Assembly (NCBI RefSeq): GCF_003151075.1
Contig: NZ_CP029482.1
Coordinates: 1,798,001 to 1,862,000, forward strand
Reading direction: 5' to 3'
Length of the DNA: 64,000 bases
Source of the DNA: Pseudomonas sp. 31-12
GTDB taxonomy: Bacteria; Pseudomonadota; Gammaproteobacteria; Pseudomonadales; Pseudomonadaceae
Shown here in pieces: positions 8,797 through 16,589 of this stretch (its first letter is position 1; every line of letters starts with the position of its first letter). The notes beneath the pieces are model-generated. The model saw nothing but the letters and a program-made list of their open reading frames with translations, was not told the origin of the DNA and searched no databases. The translations under genes and the position numbers were made by a program.

Positions 8797-9719
8797 GCCG
8801 TCTACTGATTGAAGCGAGTACGCCGTTGTGCCTGTTGCAGGACGCCGGCCGTTTCGGCGTGCGGCATCTGGGCGTGACCCAGGGTGGCGGGCTGGATTGG
8901 CGCTCGATGTCATGGGCCAACTGGCTGCTGGGCAATCGGCTGGATGCGCCGGTGATTGAAATCACCCTCGGCGGCTTCAGCGTGGTGGCCGAGGAAGATT
9001 GCGTGTTGGCGCTGGCCGGGGCGGACCTGGGCGCGCAAGTGAATGGCGAGGCACTGGCGCCGTGGCGCAGTTTCCGGCTGAACAAAGGCCAGCGATTGCA
9101 GTTCACTCAGCCGCTGCTCGGGGCACGGGCTTATCTGGCGGCACCGGGCGGGTTCGATGCGCCGAAGGTGTTGGGTAGCAGCGCGACAGTGGTCCGTGAA
9201 GAACTCGGCGGTCTGGATGGTATGGGCCGGCCTTTGGCCAAAGACGCTTCGTTGAGCTATGGCGGGAGTGCGCTGATATTGCTGCGGGAGTTGCCGGCAG
9301 AACATCGGCCGGACTTCAACGTCGATTCGCCACTGGATGTGGTCCTCGGCGCGCAGATTGGTGAGTTCAGCGGACAAAGTCTGTTCGATGCGTTCAACAG
9401 CGTCTGGACCCTCGACAGCCGCGCTGATCGCATGGGCATTCGCTTGCTGGGAACGGCGTTGCAGTACCAGGGCAAACCGATGATTTCCGAGGGGATCCCG
9501 CTGGGCGCGGTCCAAGTGCCGCCGGATGGGCAGCCGATTGTGTTGCTCAATGACCGGCAGACCATTGGTGGTTATCCGCGACTGGGGGCGTTGACGCCGT
9601 TGGCGTTGGCGCGGCTGGCGCAATGTTTGCCGGGGGCGAAAGTGCGGTTGCGGCCGGTGGTGCAGGATGTCGCGCATCGGCAACAGGTCGAATATTTGCG
9701 GCGGTTTTCAGGTCGCTAA
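8793..9719 (+). CDS. pxpC: 5-oxoprolinase subunit C (KipA/AHS2 family)
   Basis: 308 residues, biotin-dependent carboxylase-like AHS2 domain. N-terminal CLLQDAGRFGVRHLGVTQGG, mid-protein YLAAPGGFD and C-terminal SEGIPLGAVQVPPDGQPIVL with LNDRQTIGGYPRLG are the family signatures. It is the last gene of the LysR/MFS/pxpABC unit and ends just before a REPIN that separates it from the convergent VWA gene. The length is normal for the family. Confidence 0.93.
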   Translation: MSRLLIEASTPLCLLQDAGRFGVRHLGVTQGGGLDWRSMSWANWLLGNRLDAPVIEITLGGFSVVAEEDCVLALAGADLGAQVNGEALAPWRSFRLNKGQRLQFTQPLLGARAYLAAPGGFDAPKVLGSSATVVREELGGLDGMGRPLAKDASLSYGGSALILLRELPAEHRPDFNVDSPLDVVLGAQIGEFSGQSLFDAFNSVWTLDSRADRMGIRLLGTALQYQGKPMISEGIPLGAVQVPPDGQPIVLLNDRQTIGGYPRLGALTPLALARLAQCLPGAKVRLRPVVQDVAHRQQVEYLRRFSGR

Positions 9720-9722
9720 AAG

Positions 9723-9815
9723 CATCGCGGGCAAGCCCGCTCCCACAGGGGAAATGGTGTTCACAAAATGTGTGAACACCTCCAATCCTGTGGGAGCGGG
9801 CTTGCCCGCGATGGC
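9723..9815. repeat. REPIN (family A)
   Basis: Inverted copies of the CGCGGGCAAGCCCGCTCCCACA arm fill the 116-bp gap between the convergent pxpC and VWA genes. The loop holds a second small palindrome (GTGTTCACAAAATGTGTGAACAC in parts). Confidence 0.9.
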
Positions 9816-9835
9816 GTCAGTACAGGCAACCGAGA

Positions 9836-11014
9836 TTACTTGGACAGAAACCGCATCCCTTCCTCCAACCCCCGCAACGTCAGCGGATACATCTGGTCGT
9901 CAATCAAGTCCCGCACAATATTGGTCGACGACGTATAGCCCCACGTATCTTTCGGATACGGGTTGATCCAGATGACCTTCTTGTACTTCTCCATGAACCG
10001 CTGCATCCACACATAACCGGCTTCTTCGTTCCAGTGCTCGACGCTGCCGCCGGCCTGGGTGATTTCATAAGGCGCCATCGCAGCATCACCAATGAAGATC
10101 ACTTTGTAGTCGGCACCGTACTTGTGCAGCAGGTCCTGGGTCGAAGTTCGCTCGGATGTGCGGCGCATGTTGTTCTTCCACACCGATTCATAAATGAAGT
10201 TGTGGAAGTAGAAGTACTCCAGGTGCTTGAACTCGGTCTTGCAGGCCGAGAACAACTCCTCGCAAATCTTCACGTGCGCGTCCATCGAGCCGCCGATGTC
10301 GAACAGCAGCAGCAACTTGACGGTGTTACGCCGCTCCGGCCGCATCTGGATATTCAGCAGGCCGGCATCGCGTGCGGTGTGGTCGATGGTGCCATCGATG
10401 TCCAGCTCTTCCGCCGCACCCTGACGGGCGAACTTGCGCAAGCGGCGCAGGGCAACCTTGATGTTGCGCGTGCCCAGTTCCACCGAGTCGTCGAGGTTCT
10501 TGTACTCGCGCTGATCCCACACCTTGACCGCTTTGCCCTGGCGCTTGCCGGCATCGCCGACCCGAATGCCTTCCGGGTTGAAACCGCCGGAGCCAAACGG
10601 GCTGGTGCCGCCGGTGCCGATCCATTTGTTGCCGCCCGCGTGGCGTTCTTTCTGTTCTTCGAGGCGTTTCTTGAACTCTTCGATCAGCTTGTCCAGGCCG
10701 CCGAGGGACTGGATCGCGGCCCGTTCTTCTTCGGTCAGGGAACGCTCGAATTCCTTGCGCAGCCAGTCTTCGGGAATCAACGCCTGAAGGTGATCGTCGA
10801 GTTTTTCCAGGCCATTGAAGTAGGCGCCGAACGCACGGTCGAACTTGTCGAAATGCCGTTCGTCCTTCACCAGAATCGCCCGGGACAAGTAATAGAACTC
10901 GTCCATGTCGGCGAAGGTCACGCGCTGTTTCAGCGCGTTGATCAGGTCAAGCAGCTCGCGCACCGAGACCGGCACCTTGGCTGCGCGCATTTCATTGAAC
11001 AGGTTGAGCAGCAT
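9836..11014 (-). CDS. VWA domain protein, CoxE-like
   Basis: 392 residues. An N-terminal helical region and a Gly-rich linker (WIGTGGTSPFGSGGFNPEG, ~131-149) precede a von Willebrand A domain from about residue 230. The metal-site motif reads DIGGSMD (Asp239, Ser243): the first Ser of the usual DxSxS is Gly. Downstream FIGDAAM supplies a further acidic residue. The gene lies 13 bp after a MoxR AAA+ ATPase, the conserved MoxR-VWA pairing that acts as a chaperone or metal-insertion machine for a client complex. No client is encoded next to it here. The start is at 11014 (MLLNLFNEMRAAKVPVS), as usual for the family. Confidence 0.9.
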   Translation of the reverse strand: MLLNLFNEMRAAKVPVSVRELLDLINALKQRVTFADMDEFYYLSRAILVKDERHFDKFDRAFGAYFNGLEKLDDHLQALIPEDWLRKEFERSLTEEERAAIQSLGGLDKLIEEFKKRLEEQKERHAGGNKWIGTGGTSPFGSGGFNPEGIRVGDAGKRQGKAVKVWDQREYKNLDDSVELGTRNIKVALRRLRKFARQGAAEELDIDGTIDHTARDAGLLNIQMRPERRNTVKLLLLFDIGGSMDAHVKICEELFSACKTEFKHLEYFYFHNFIYESVWKNNMRRTSERTSTQDLLHKYGADYKVIFIGDAAMAPYEITQAGGSVEHWNEEAGYVWMQRFMEKYKKVIWINPYPKDTWGYTSSTNIVRDLIDDQMYPLTLRGLEEGMRFLSK

Positions 11015-11027
11015 GGCGATCAGCCTC

Positions 11028-11873
11028 TTAGCGGGTGCCGCGACGGCTCATGAACGCCAGGCGCTCAAGCAATTGAACATCCTGTTCGTTCTTCACCAAG
11101 GCGCCTGCCAGCGGTGGAATTGCTTTGGTCGGATCGCGTTCGCGCAATACCGCTTCGCCGATGTTGTCGGCCATCAACAACTTCAGCCAGTCCACCAGTT
11201 CGGAGGTCGATGGCTTTTTCTTCAGGCCCGGGACCTTGCGCACATCGAAGAACACGTCCAGCGCTTCGCTGACCAGGTCTTTCTTGATGTTCGGGTAGTG
11301 CACGTCGACGATCTTTTGCAGGGTCACGCGATCCGGGAAGGCGATGTAGTGGAAGAAGCAGCGGCGCAGGAAAGCGTCCGGCAGCTCTTTCTCGTTGTTG
11401 GAGGTAATGATGATAATCGGGCGTTTCTTGGCCTTGATGGTCTCGTCGATCTCGTAGACGTAGAACTCCATCTTGTCGAGTTCTTGCAGCAGGTCGTTCG
11501 GGAACTCGATGTCAGCCTTGTCGATTTCGTCGATCAGCAGGATCACCCGCTCTTCAGACTCGAACGCTTCCCAGAGCTTGCCCTTTTTCAGGTAGTTGCG
11601 AACGTCGTGGACCTTTTCCGTGCCCAGCTGCGAGTCACGCAGGCGGCTGACCGCGTCGTACTCGTACAGGCCCTGATGCGCCTTGGTCGTGGACTTGATG
11701 TGCCAGGTGATCAGCTTGGCGCCGAAGGACTCGGCCAGTTGCTCGGCGAGCATGGTTTTGCCGGTACCCGGTTCGCCCTTGACCAGCAGTGGACGCTCCA
11801 GGGTAATGGCGGCGTTGACCGCCAGCTTCAGGTCATCGGTGGCGACGTAGGCCTGGGTGCCTTCGAACTTCAT
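11028..11873 (-). CDS. MoxR-family AAA+ ATPase
   Basis: 281 residues. Walker A GEPGTGKT at 33-40, Walker B ILLIDEIDKAD at ~112-122, sensor 1 IIIITSNNEKELPDAF and arginine-rich FLRRCFFHYI. MoxR ATPases work with VWA partners to remodel or load cofactors into client enzymes; the partner is the next gene. It is first in the two-gene unit. The ATG at 11873 (MKFEGTQAYVATDDL) begins at the conserved N terminus. Confidence 0.93.
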   Translation of the reverse strand: MKFEGTQAYVATDDLKLAVNAAITLERPLLVKGEPGTGKTMLAEQLAESFGAKLITWHIKSTTKAHQGLYEYDAVSRLRDSQLGTEKVHDVRNYLKKGKLWEAFESEERVILLIDEIDKADIEFPNDLLQELDKMEFYVYEIDETIKAKKRPIIIITSNNEKELPDAFLRRCFFHYIAFPDRVTLQKIVDVHYPNIKKDLVSEALDVFFDVRKVPGLKKKPSTSELVDWLKLLMADNIGEAVLRERDPTKAIPPLAGALVKNEQDVQLLERLAFMSRRGTR

Positions 11874-12042
11874 CTGCTAATCCTCGAACGGTAACGCCGA
11901 CCTGAACGAGGCAGGGCGGGGCGCAATAATTGTAGTACCCGACTATAACGCGCAGGCCGGTCGACTGTGAACGCAGACGACTTATTCAGTCTCTGAATGG
12001 AGCGTCACATCTTGACTCAGTCTCGGCCGCTGGCCAGTATTG

Positions 12043-12067
12043 AGCTATCGCCATTCTGGCGATAGCT
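12043..12067. promoter_or_regulatory. Perfect 10-bp inverted repeat before the DUF4160/DUF2442 pair
   Basis: AGCTATCGCC (12043-12052) and GGCGATAGCT (12058-12067) flank a 5-base loop and end 8 bases before the likely ATG at 12076. It could be a DNA operator for the HTH of the second gene, or an RNA hairpin that masks the first gene's ribosome-binding site, since no Shine-Dalgarno sequence is seen there. It is not followed by a T-run, so it is not a terminator. Confidence 0.6.
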
Positions 12068-12075
12068 TGCCCGGC

Positions 12076-12306
12076 ATGTCTACTAAATACCGATTTCGCG
12101 ATACGTACCGCATTCAGTTGCGCGAGAAGGATCATCCGCCGCCCCATGTTCACCTGACAGGAGGAGGGCTCGATGTGATGCTGAGCCTGGAAACCATCGA
12201 AGTGATGGTCGGTAAGGCGCCGCCACTGATTATCAAGGAAGCGCTGGAGTGGGTCAGGGCCCATCAGGCGCAATTGCTGGAGGACTGGAAACGATGTTAC
12301 CCATGA
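12076..12306 (+). CDS. DUF4160 family protein
   Basis: 76 residues from the ATG at 12076 (MSTKYRFRDTYRIQL). It carries the family's typical RDTYRIQLREKDHPPPHVHL block with the HPPPHVH motif, then LSLETIEVMVGKAPPLI and a basic helix. DUF4160 genes are often found next to DUF2442 genes, as here, and such pairs have been considered toxin-antitoxin-like; no activity is shown by the sequence. An in-frame TTG at 12040 would lengthen the protein, but it lies before the inverted repeat and adds unconserved residues. It overlaps the next gene by 13 bases. Confidence 0.82.
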   Translation: MSTKYRFRDTYRIQLREKDHPPPHVHLTGGGLDVMLSLETIEVMVGKAPPLIIKEALEWVRAHQAQLLEDWKRCYP

Positions 12307-12797
12307 AACGACCACGGCTGTCGGCTGTGCAGGCGTTGCCGGATTACCGCTTGGCGCTGACCTTTATCGACGGTCAGCAGCTGACCCTTGATTTGAGTCG
12401 CGACCTGCACACCTATCCAGGGTTGCAGCCGTTGCTGGAGGCTGGGGCATTCGAACGTGCACTATCGGGTGATGATGGCTGGAGCGTCGAGTGGCCCGAG
12501 CAGGACATCCAGATCGGCGCCGACACCCTGTATCTGGATGCCCTCGCGCAAAATGCCTTGGACGAAAACACCCGGATCTTCATCGACTGGCGCGCTCGTA
12601 ACGGGCTACCGCTCAATCAGGCGGCTGAGGCGCTGGGTGTCAGTGCACGAAGCATCACCCGATACAGCAGCGGCCGCGAAGCAGTGCCTCGATCATTGGC
12701 GCTGGCCTGTCTGGGCTGGGACTTCCTGCAGCAGCAATCGAACCCGGCACGGGCAGCCGAAGAGACCGGTCGCTACACCGTGACGCGCAAACCTTAA
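12294..12797 (+). CDS. DUF2442 protein with C-terminal helix-turn-helix
   Basis: 167 residues. The N-terminal ~75 residues are DUF2442-like (VQALPDYRLALTFIDGQQLTLDL). A C-terminal segment, NQAAEALGVSARSITRYSSG (~108-127), reads as an XRE-type HTH, consistent with a DNA-binding autoregulator. The ATG at 12294 has GGAGGA nine bases upstream (12279-12284); an ATG at 12303 that overlaps the DUF4160 stop is possible but too far from that site. The end overlaps the convergent DUF748 gene by four bases. As the second gene of the pair it is the better antitoxin or repressor candidate. Confidence 0.82.
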   Translation: MLPMKRPRLSAVQALPDYRLALTFIDGQQLTLDLSRDLHTYPGLQPLLEAGAFERALSGDDGWSVEWPEQDIQIGADTLYLDALAQNALDENTRIFIDWRARNGLPLNQAAEALGVSARSITRYSSGREAVPRSLALACLGWDFLQQQSNPARAAEETGRYTVTRKP

Positions 12798-13870
12798 CCC
12801 GCTTCCGGCTTCGGCCTCTCATACCGGGCATTGAAGGCCTGGACAAAACCATTGCGCAAAATCTGCAAAAACGCCTGGAACGCGCTGATATCTTGTCGAT
12901 GCACGTTGCCGCTCAGTTCGACGCGTGTCGCGAACTGGTTCTTGCCCTGGTTTTTCAGCACGGTTTCGGAGCCGCCGACAATGGCCTCCCAGATGGAGCG
13001 GAAAAGCCCTTTGTCCTTGTTTTCCACGTCTTGCTGCCAATTGAAGACGTCGACGTCCTTCAGCAGCGGTTTGATGTAGCCGGTCAGTTTGGCCTTCTTG
13101 GCCTGCGCTTCGATCACCACATCGCCGTGACCGGCATTGAAGTCGAACTTGCCGTAGGCCGAGGCAAAGTCGTTCATGCGTTTGAGTTCAATGTCCCTGG
13201 CCCGCAGGCGGAATTCGAAGTCCTCAAAGTTGCTTAACGGATCGAAGGTTGCCGTTGTTTCCAGTGGTGCGTGCCCCAGCAACAGCGCCTTGCCTTCAAA
13301 ACGGGCGTCGCGCTTGCCTTCGGTGTCGACCACGTTGGTCAGGTTGTAGAGGCTGGCGTTGACCTGGGTGGCGTTCATGTTGACGGGGGGCTTGGAATTG
13401 AAGTTTCGAAAGCTGATCTTGCCGTCGTAGATGCGTATTTCGTTAAAGGTGAACGGCGCCAGTTTGCTTAGTTGTTCGCGCCAGTCGGTGCCTTGACCGG
13501 TCTGGGAGTTTTGTTTGTTGGCGCCGCCGTCGACGAAGTTCACCTCGGGGTTGAAGAACTGCACCTCGGCCACTACAGCGCGGTCGGACCAGAGTGAGTG
13601 CCAACTGACAGAAAGGTCGATCAGCGGCGCATTGACGAACGGCACCGGGACCTTGCCGTCGACCTTGACGATTTTCAGTCCGTTGATCTTGTAAGCACCG
13701 CGCCACAGTGCCAGGTCCACGTCGGTAACCTGGCCCCGGTAATCGCCCATGTCGGCCAACTTGTCGTTCAGGTAGTCGCGCACCAGGTAGGGCAGGGCGA
13801 TGTGCAGGGCAATCAACAGCACAACGAGGCCGGCGAGGGTCCACAGGGGCCAACTGTATCGACGTTTCAT
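12794..13870 (-). CDS. DUF748 / AsmA-like envelope protein
   Basis: 358 residues from the ATG at 13870 ([14 protein letters not shown]). One N-terminal membrane anchor (residues ~6-26) is followed by a periplasmic region of repeating beta-strands ([30 protein letters not shown], and so on) of the DUF748 type, related to AsmA proteins that span the periplasm. The frame runs 10 codons further up, but those residues lack any family signal. Its 3' end overlaps the convergent DUF2442 gene. The family suggests a role in outer-membrane maintenance or lipid transport; the exact role is unknown. Confidence 0.85.
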   Translation of the reverse strand: MKRRYSWPLWTLAGLVVLLIALHIALPYLVRDYLNDKLADMGDYRGQVTDVDLALWRGAYKINGLKIVKVDGKVPVPFVNAPLIDLSVSWHSLWSDRAVVAEVQFFNPEVNFVDGGANKQNSQTGQGTDWREQLSKLAPFTFNEIRIYDGKISFRNFNSKPPVNMNATQVNASLYNLTNVVDTEGKRDARFEGKALLLGHAPLETTATFDPLSNFEDFEFRLRARDIELKRMNDFASAYGKFDFNAGHGDVVIEAQAKKAKLTGYIKPLLKDVDVFNWQQDVENKDKGLFRSIWEAIVGGSETVLKNQGKNQFATRVELSGNVHRQDISAFQAFLQILRNGFVQAFNARYERPKPEAG

Positions 13871-13997
13871 GACGGCAAATCTCTGGCGATGTAAAGCCAT
13901 TGACTGCGACGGTCACCGGACGTTCGACCTGACTGGACGACCACAGGCAACAGGCATACCTTTGGGAGCTTATTCAACGCTGTACAAGGACCCAGCC

Positions 13998-14972
13998 ATG
14001 AGCCGTATTTACGCTGACAACGCCCATTCCATCGGCAATACGCCGTTGGTGCAGATCAACCGCATTGCCCCGCGCGGTGTGACCATCCTGGCCAAGATCG
14101 AAGGGCGCAACCCGGGTTATTCGGTCAAGTGCCGGATCGGCGCGAGCATGATCTGGGACGCCGAAAGCTCTGGCAAACTCAAGCCTGGCATGACCATCAT
14201 CGAACCGACGTCGGGCAATACCGGTATTGGCCTGGCGTTTGTTGCCGCGGCCCGTGGCTACAAATTGATGCTGACCATGCCGGCGTCGATGAGCATCGAA
14301 CGACGCAAGGTCCTCAAGGCACTGGGCGCCGAACTGGTCCTGACTGAACCGGCCAAGGGGATGAAGGGCGCAATCGAGAAGGCGGCCGAAATCCTCGCCA
14401 GCGACCCGGCCAAGTACTTCATGCCGGCACAGTTCGACAACCCGGCGAACCCGGCCATTCACGAGAAAACCACCGGCCCGGAAATCTGGAACGATACCGA
14501 CGGCGCGGTCGATGTGCTGGTGGCAGGCGTTGGAACAGGCGGAACCATTACCGGTGTTTCGCGGTATATCAAGAATACCCAGGGCAAACCGATTATCTCG
14601 GTGGCGGTGGAGCCGGTGGTGTCACCTGTGATTACCCAGGCGATTGCCGGTGAAGAGATCAAGCCGAGCCCGCACAAGATCCAGGGGATCGGTGCCGGTT
14701 TTGTTCCGAAGAATCTGGATTTGTCGATCGTCGATCGGGTTGAGTTGGTCAGTGACGAAGAATCCAAGGCCATGGCCCTGCGCCTGATGCAGGAAGAAGG
14801 GATCTTGTGCGGTATTTCCTGTGGCGCCGCGATGGCAGTGGCAGTGCGTCTGGCCGAAACACCGGAAATGCAGGGCAAGACCATCGTGGTGATCCTGCCG
14901 GATTCCGGTGAGCGCTACCTGTCGAGCATGCTGTTCAGTGATCTGTTTACCGAGCAGGAGAATCAGCAGTAA
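13998..14972 (+). CDS. cysK: Cysteine synthase A (O-acetylserine sulfhydrylase)
   Basis: 324 residues. A PLP enzyme joining O-acetyl-L-serine and sulfide to L-cysteine in the cytosol. The PLP lysine is Lys44 in [15 protein letters not shown]; the substrate loop TSGNTG is at 71-76; the phosphate-binding GVGTGGT is at ~177-183. It keeps the long [16 protein letters not shown] segment and a C-terminal [13 protein letters not shown], closer to CysK than to CysM. The true start is the ATG at 13998; the open frame continues upstream, divergent over the DUF748 start. It appears to be a single-gene unit. Confidence 0.93.
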   Translation: MSRIYADNAHSIGNTPLVQINRIAPRGVTILAKIEGRNPGYSVKCRIGASMIWDAESSGKLKPGMTIIEPTSGNTGIGLAFVAAARGYKLMLTMPASMSIERRKVLKALGAELVLTEPAKGMKGAIEKAAEILASDPAKYFMPAQFDNPANPAIHEKTTGPEIWNDTDGAVDVLVAGVGTGGTITGVSRYIKNTQGKPIISVAVEPVVSPVITQAIAGEEIKPSPHKIQGIGAGFVPKNLDLSIVDRVELVSDEESKAMALRLMQEEGILCGISCGAAMAVAVRLAETPEMQGKTIVVILPDSGERYLSSMLFSDLFTEQENQQ

Positions 14973-15194
14973 GAGCGGTCATGTCTGCGGTATCTTTTTA
15001 ACGGATGGTGCGAGGGCTGATTCACGTCAGCCCCCGTTCAGGAACCTTATGCTAATAAGTGCTTTATTGCACAAACCTTAATACTGAATGTCGAGTTTTG
15101 CGGGTTTTTCCCGAGGCCGGTAATGTTTATCATGGCCGGCTGCCACGTCGGGTAAATGGCGTTGTGCAAAGAGCCTAATCTCAAGGAGCCGTAG

Positions 15195-16133
15195 ATGACC
15201 TTTTCCTTTGCCGCGAAAGCGTCAGTGTTGCTGCTATTCCTGGGCAGCACCCTCTATGTGCATATGCGCGGCAAGGCGCGATTACCGGTTCTGCGCCAGT
15301 TCGTTAACCACTCGGCCCTGTTTGCGCCATACAACGCCTTGATGTACCTGTTCTCCAGCGTGCCATCCAAACCCTATCTGGACCGCAGCAAATTCCCGGA
15401 ACTTGATGTGCTCAAGGACAACTGGGAAGTTATCCGCGACGAAGCCATGCACCTGTTCGACGAGGGTTACATCTGCGCCGCCGAAAAGAACAACGATGCC
15501 GGTTTCGGTTCGTTTTTCAAGAAAGGCTGGAAACGTTTCTACCTCAAGTGGTACGACAAACCCCTGCCATCGGCTGAAACCCTGTGCCCGAAAACCGTGG
15601 CGCTGGTCAGCAGTATTCCCAACGTAAAAGGTGCGATGTTTGCGTTGCTGCCGGGCGGCAGCCACCTCAACCCGCACCGCGACCCGTTTGCCGGTTCCCT
15701 GCGTTATCACCTGGGGCTGTCGACGCCGAACTCCGATGACTGCCGCATCTTCGTCGACGGTCAGGTATACGCCTGGCGTGATGGCGAGGACGTAATGTTC
15801 GATGAGACCTACGTGCATTGGGTCAAGAACGAAACCGAGAAAACCCGGGTCATTCTGTTCTGTGACATCGAACGACCGCTGAGCAACCGCATCATGACCC
15901 GTATCAACCGCGGGATCAGCGGCCTGCTCGGTCGCGCCACCGCGCCTCAGAATCTTGATGATGAGCGAGTCGGCGGGATCAACCAGGCGTATGCCTGGAG
16001 CAAGAACTCCAGCGACAAAGTCAGCGGCGTGGTCAAACGCTGGAAGCGTCGCAACCCCAAGGCATACCGCGTGCTGCGGCCGGTGCTGGCGGTGGTGGTG
16101 TTGACGTTGTTGGGGTATTGGTTGTTTGGGTGA
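15195..16133 (+). CDS. lpxO: Aspartyl/asparaginyl beta-hydroxylase family, LpxO-type lipid A hydroxylase
   Basis: 312 residues. An N-terminal membrane segment (residues ~5-23), a Fe(II)/2-oxoglutarate dioxygenase domain with HRDPFAGSLRYHLGLS (His and Asp ligands and nearby Arg) and a distal FDETYVHWVKNETEKTRVIL (second His and 2-oxoglutarate Arg), then a C-terminal hydrophobic tail. This arrangement matches LpxO, which 2-hydroxylates a secondary acyl chain of lipid A at the inner membrane. AAGGAG lies 7 bases before the ATG. The 222 bp upstream hold a GGGCTGA/TCAGCCC hairpin (15013-15032), possibly the cysK terminator, and nothing else I can assign. Confidence 0.85.
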   Translation: MTFSFAAKASVLLLFLGSTLYVHMRGKARLPVLRQFVNHSALFAPYNALMYLFSSVPSKPYLDRSKFPELDVLKDNWEVIRDEAMHLFDEGYICAAEKNNDAGFGSFFKKGWKRFYLKWYDKPLPSAETLCPKTVALVSSIPNVKGAMFALLPGGSHLNPHRDPFAGSLRYHLGLSTPNSDDCRIFVDGQVYAWRDGEDVMFDETYVHWVKNETEKTRVILFCDIERPLSNRIMTRINRGISGLLGRATAPQNLDDERVGGINQAYAWSKNSSDKVSGVVKRWKRRNPKAYRVLRPVLAVVVLTLLGYWLFG

Positions 16134-16147
16134 CTGGATGTAATAGA

Positions 16148-16174
16148 AAACCGCTCCTAATGAGCGGTTTTTTT
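16148..16174 (+). terminator. Intrinsic terminator of lpxO
   Basis: A perfect 9-bp stem AAACCGCTC/GAGCGGTTT with a 5-base loop runs straight into a T-run, 14 bases after the lpxO stop. Confidence 0.92.
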
Positions 16175-16235
16175 ATGAGGAAAATTAAACGATGCGCCGC
16201 GACGAGGTGTCTTTATTGGCCCTTTGTCCAAGTCA

Positions 16236-16265
16236 TTGCAATCCATGTCCGACGCTGGTTATAGT
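16236..16265 (+). promoter_or_regulatory. Sigma-70-type promoter for the leader ORF and DMT exporter
   Basis: -35 TTGCAA (16236-16241) and -10 TATAGT (16260-16265), 18 bp apart. Transcription would start near 16272, leaving about 40 bases before the ATG of the leader ORF at 16314 and about 320 bases before the exporter. This excludes the upstream in-frame ATG at 16224 as the start. Confidence 0.6.
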
Positions 16266-16313
16266 CGGCGCTCGCCTGCTCTCCCGAGCACGGCCCCAAA
16301 AAAAGATCAGCCC

Positions 16314-16478
16314 ATGCCAGCTTCCCTCATCAACGCGGTAGTCGATTCAGCGGTCAACGCTGGCGTCGTGCCGTGCGGGATTCAGCAGCCTGCGCAGATC
16401 AGTCATTACCCCCCACCTGTCAGTAGCACGCCGGTGTGCGCAGTCGTATCACCGCCGGGCGTTGGCTTTTCGGGCTGA
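16314..16478 (+). CDS. Candidate leader peptide upstream of DMT exporter
   Basis: 54 codons, beginning MPASLINAVVDSAVNAG and ending with a Pro-rich segment: SHYPPPVSSTP, then CAVVSPPGVGFSG and stop. The PPP and PPG runs are classic ribosome-slowing sequences relieved by EF-P. There is no signal peptide, membrane helix or known domain. It starts about 40 bases after a good promoter and ends 111 bases before the exporter ATG. The stop codon lies in a GCTGATCAGC palindrome (16474-16483). A UUCG hairpin and T-run follow. I read it as a regulatory leader ORF rather than a free protein. I do not recognise a named family; a conserved small protein cannot be excluded. Confidence 0.55.
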   Translation: MPASLINAVVDSAVNAGVVPCGIQQPAQISHYPPPVSSTPVCAVVSPPGVGFSG

Positions 16479-16540
16479 TCAGCTTCTTTTTGCTGTTCCC
16501 ATGCCCGTCTAAAAAGTTTTCGCCTGAAAAACTACTGAAT

Positions 16541-16568
16541 TTCAGCTTCGGCTGACTTGGCTTTTTTT
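16541..16568 (+). promoter_or_regulatory. Attenuator-like hairpin and T-run
   Basis: TCAGC-TTCG-GCTGA (16542-16555), a short stem closed by the very stable UUCG tetraloop, then six bases later a seven-T run (16562-16568), 22 bases before the exporter start. The gap before the T-run makes it a poor plain terminator. Its TCAGC/GCTGA arms can also pair with the GCTGATCAGC palindrome at the leader stop, so alternative folds are possible. Confidence 0.45.
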
Positions 16569-16589
16569 GCCTGACTACAGGTGGTATTC

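Noticed and set aside
15013..15032. Hairpin GGGCTGA/TCAGCCC after cysK as an intrinsic terminator
   Set aside because: There is no T-run after the stem, so I mention it only as a possible RNA end.
16224..16313. 30-codon N-terminal extension of the leader ORF from the ATG at 16224
   Set aside because: It begins upstream of the -35/-10 boxes at 16236-16265, so it would not be on the transcript.
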